A stretch of 64,000 nt of DNA, taken from assembly GCA_016882195.1 (NCBI GenBank), contig VGLU01000001.1:38001-102000 (forward strand), given 5' to 3'. The notes below the pieces were generated by a model. It saw only the letters and a list, made by a program, of their open reading frames with translations. It did no database searches and was not told where the DNA came from. Shown in pieces: positions 62,283 to 64,000 of the stretch. A program made the position numbers and the translations under genes. Numbering within the stretch: the stretch's first letter is position 1; each line of letters opens with the position of its first letter. This stretch comes from Thermoproteota archaeon. Lineage in GTDB: Archaea > Thermoproteota > Methanomethylicia > Methanomethylicales > Methanomethylicaceae.

Positions 62283-62477
62283 ATCCCCTGATCTTTCAGG
62301 GAGAATATCCCATTGAATGCATATAAGCCTTTAACAAATACAGTCCCAGGCGGTCGGCCTCCGGCTCTTTGCCCGTCCGGTACGAATTGTGTACAAATAG
62401 ATAGAACTTATTACATTAGACCAAGAAGTGTATAAATAGACCAAAGACACCGTAGATAACTGCGTAATAACCAAAGT

Positions 62478-63029
62478 GTGGTGCGGAAATTGAGCGAATC
62501 TGCTGAATCGACGTTAAGGACGTTTAGACTGGATGCAGATGTCATAAAGGGACTTGAGGAAGAGGCGAAGAGGCAGGGTGCGACCGTAAACGGGCTCGCG
62601 TGCAGAGTGTTAAAGAATTACGTCAAGATTAGGGCAAAGCTGGAGCCCTTCGGCATAGTGTGTCTGGCTAAGAGCGACATCGTTGAGCTGATAAACAGCC
62701 TTGATGCGGATGCCCTTGCCAAGACGGCCTCAAAGATCGGAGGTTTGATCGCAAAGGAGATCATAATCCAGCTTTATGGAGAGCTCTCACCAGAGAACTT
62801 CAAGCAGTTTCTTGAGACCGTGATCTGCAGCTTTGGGGATTGGGCCGCTTACTCCGAGGATGTAAAAGAGGGCTACTACGAGATAAGGCTCGGCCACAAC
62901 ATGGGACAGAAGTGGTCGATATTCCTTCGAAACTACGTAGATGCCGCTTTGATGGTGATCACGGGCAAGAAGACGGAGTTCAAGTACGTCTCAAATTATA
63001 GCGTCATATTCAACCTTAAGATCCGCTAG
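62478..63029 (+). CDS. Ribbon-helix-helix-like regulator with helical C-terminal domain
   Basis: A 183-residue protein. The first 55 residues look like a ribbon-helix-helix DNA-binding domain (LRTFRLDADVIKGLEEEAKRQG). The rest (helix, IAKEIIIQLYGELSPENF, then a small beta part GYYEIRLGHNMGQKWS) is found in unassigned archaeal regulators. GTG start at 62478 or 62481. It is divergent from the small unknown gene. Confidence 0.6.
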   Translation: MVRKLSESAESTLRTFRLDADVIKGLEEEAKRQGATVNGLACRVLKNYVKIRAKLEPFGIVCLAKSDIVELINSLDADALAKTASKIGGLIAKEIIIQLYGELSPENFKQFLETVICSFGDWAAYSEDVKEGYYEIRLGHNMGQKWSIFLRNYVDAALMVITGKKTEFKYVSNYSVIFNLKIR

Positions 63030-63146
63030 CGATGCCGTCATGGATCGCCAGAGGAGACAGCGGTCTTTAGTCCTTGCTGTGAATCGCTAGCCAGCCTAGC
63101 AAAGGGTTAAGAATAAGATGGAAATATCAAGTTTTGGAGGGTTGTT

Positions 63147-64000
63147 ATGCCCGTTTGCCCCATCGACACCGGAAGGTATGGCAGCCCGGAGATGAAGGCG
63201 TTATTTGAGGATGAGAGCAGGCTCCAGAAGCTCCTTGACGTGGAGGCAGCTCTGGCAGAGGCCCACGCCAGAGTCGGCGAGATACCCAAAGCGGCTGCCG
63301 ATGAGATCAAGAGGAGGGCGGTCGTAGGCGTCGTCACGCTGGAGAAGGTGAAGGAGAGGGAGAAGAAGACCCACCACGACATAATGGCGATGGTCGAGGT
63401 CCTTGCCGAGGAGTGCGGCGAGTACGGCAAGTACGTCCACTGGGGGGCTACGAGCTACGATATCGTGGATACCGCCTGGGCACTGACCATGAGGGGCGGC
63501 GTCTCCATACTGAAGAAGAGGGTGGGGGATCTGAGGGACGTCCTCTGCGATCTGGCCACGGAGAACAGGGACCTCGTGATGGTAGGGAGGACACATGGAC
63601 AGCACGCCACGCCCATAACGTTCGGCTTCAAGATGGCGGTGTACGCCGCCGAGGCCGGGAGGAACCTGGAGAGGCTGGGCGATCTGGAGAGGAGACTCAT
63701 CGTGGGAAAGATGAGCGGCGCCGTAGGGACCATGGCGAGCCAGGGCGAGGGGGCCCTCGACATAGAGCAACTGATTATGAAGGAGCTCAGGATAAGGCCG
63801 GCGGTGATCACGACCCAGATCGTCTGCCGGGACAGGATAGCGGAGTTCGTCTGCTGGGCGGCGGTCACGGCGTCGAGCCTGGACAGGATCTCGACGGAGA
63901 TAAGAAACCTGCAGAGGACCGAGATCCTGGAGGTGGCTGAGGGGTTCGAGGCGAAGTCACAGGTGGGGAGTAGCACGATGCCCCACAAGCAGAACCCTGT
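63147..64000 (+). CDS. purB: Adenylosuccinate lyase, 3' partial
   Basis: Cleaves SAICAR and adenylosuccinate. The visible 284 residues have CPIDTGRYGSPEM at the start, RTHGQHATPITFG in the middle and the fumarase/lyase signature SSTMPHKQNP at the window edge. An ATG at 63147 follows GGAGGGTTGTT. The frame runs off the end at 64000, with about 160 residues missing. It completes the set purC, F, D, T, E, S/L/Q, M, B. Confidence 0.92.
   Translation, partial: MPVCPIDTGRYGSPEMKALFEDESRLQKLLDVEAALAEAHARVGEIPKAAADEIKRRAVVGVVTLEKVKEREKKTHHDIMAMVEVLAEECGEYGKYVHWGATSYDIVDTAWALTMRGGVSILKKRVGDLRDVLCDLATENRDLVMVGRTHGQHATPITFGFKMAVYAAEAGRNLERLGDLERRLIVGKMSGAVGTMASQGEGALDIEQLIMKELRIRPAVITTQIVCRDRIAEFVCWAAVTASSLDRISTEIRNLQRTEILEVAEGFEAKSQVGSSTMPHKQNP

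Noticed and set aside
1-64000. CRISPR arrays, rRNA genes and complete insertion sequences
   Set aside because: No regularly spaced repeats, no rRNA-like segments and no intact transposase frame were seen.

Overview
The window reads as a gene-dense stretch of an archaeal chromosome, probably an anaerobic, hydrogen-metabolising thermophile. Archaeal signs are the Nre-type PCNA-partner repair protein, a UPF0282 metallo-hydrolase, an AbrB-PhoU phosphate regulator, archaeal-type PurT/PurS/PurL/PurQ, TATA boxes about 35 nt before start codons (near-leaderless transcription), GTG/TTG starts, and Arg codons dominated by AGG/AGA. I cannot name the lineage from the sequence; a Thermoproteota-like (TACK) relative is my inference.

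Layout. 1-4144: a group 3b sulfhydrogenase operon (beta subunit cut by the window edge, then FAD/NAD(P), small and large subunits) plus a thioredoxin-like gene. 4107-7686: an accessory patch with two MFS transporters (one lacking its N-terminus), a winged-helix regulator, an unknown gene and a subtilase fragment. 7761-12629: a radical SAM/Nre repair pair, a metallo-hydrolase and a two-gene membrane/surface module. 12804-16249: a metal module (YHS protein, Fe-S protein, copper ATPase). 16307-21835: metabolic singletons (M20 peptidase, acyl-CoA synthetase alpha, radical SAM with TRAM-like tail, glyoxalase-fold protein, DMT transporter). 21880-25496: zinc-ribbon protein, NikR, a CbiMQO nickel transporter, UspA. 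25653-27323: a methyltransferase, a zinc-ribbon frame without a start codon and a frameshifted membrane gene.

28258-38719 is a compact purine operon: purC, a normal purF, a second purF-like gene whose glutaminase site is destroyed, purD, purT, purE, purS, purL, purQ. purM (50466-51620) and purB (63147 to the edge) lie further on. No gene for the last two steps (AICAR formyltransferase, IMP cyclohydrolase) is in the window. 38813-40864 holds a VapBC pair, a DUF72 protein and a cysteine hydrolase. 40952-46365 is the pstSCAB-phoU operon facing an AbrB-PhoU regulator across a repeat-rich promoter. 46419-49234 holds a nitroreductase, a structured non-coding stretch and an AT-rich ion-transporter gene that looks imported. 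49235-55646 holds an aminotransferase, purM, a second VapBC, a PAP2-like membrane protein, a DEAD-box helicase and an Fe/Mn superoxide dismutase.

55738-61821 is the most interesting locus: an eight-gene minus-strand operon for a membrane-bound group 4 [NiFe] hydrogenase (NuoB-, NuoI-, NuoH- and fused NuoC-NuoD-like subunits with all four NiFe cysteines) that also encodes an HdrB-like protein with two intact CCG cluster motifs, a four-cluster ferredoxin, a cysteine-free 119-residue protein and a small membrane protein, and no antiporter-type (NuoL/M/N, Mrp) subunit. It suggests a complex that links hydrogen or ferredoxin chemistry to a disulfide-type substrate. The two hydrogenases explain the NikR-controlled nickel transporter nearby. 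No tRNA, rRNA, CRISPR array or complete insertion sequence was recognised.
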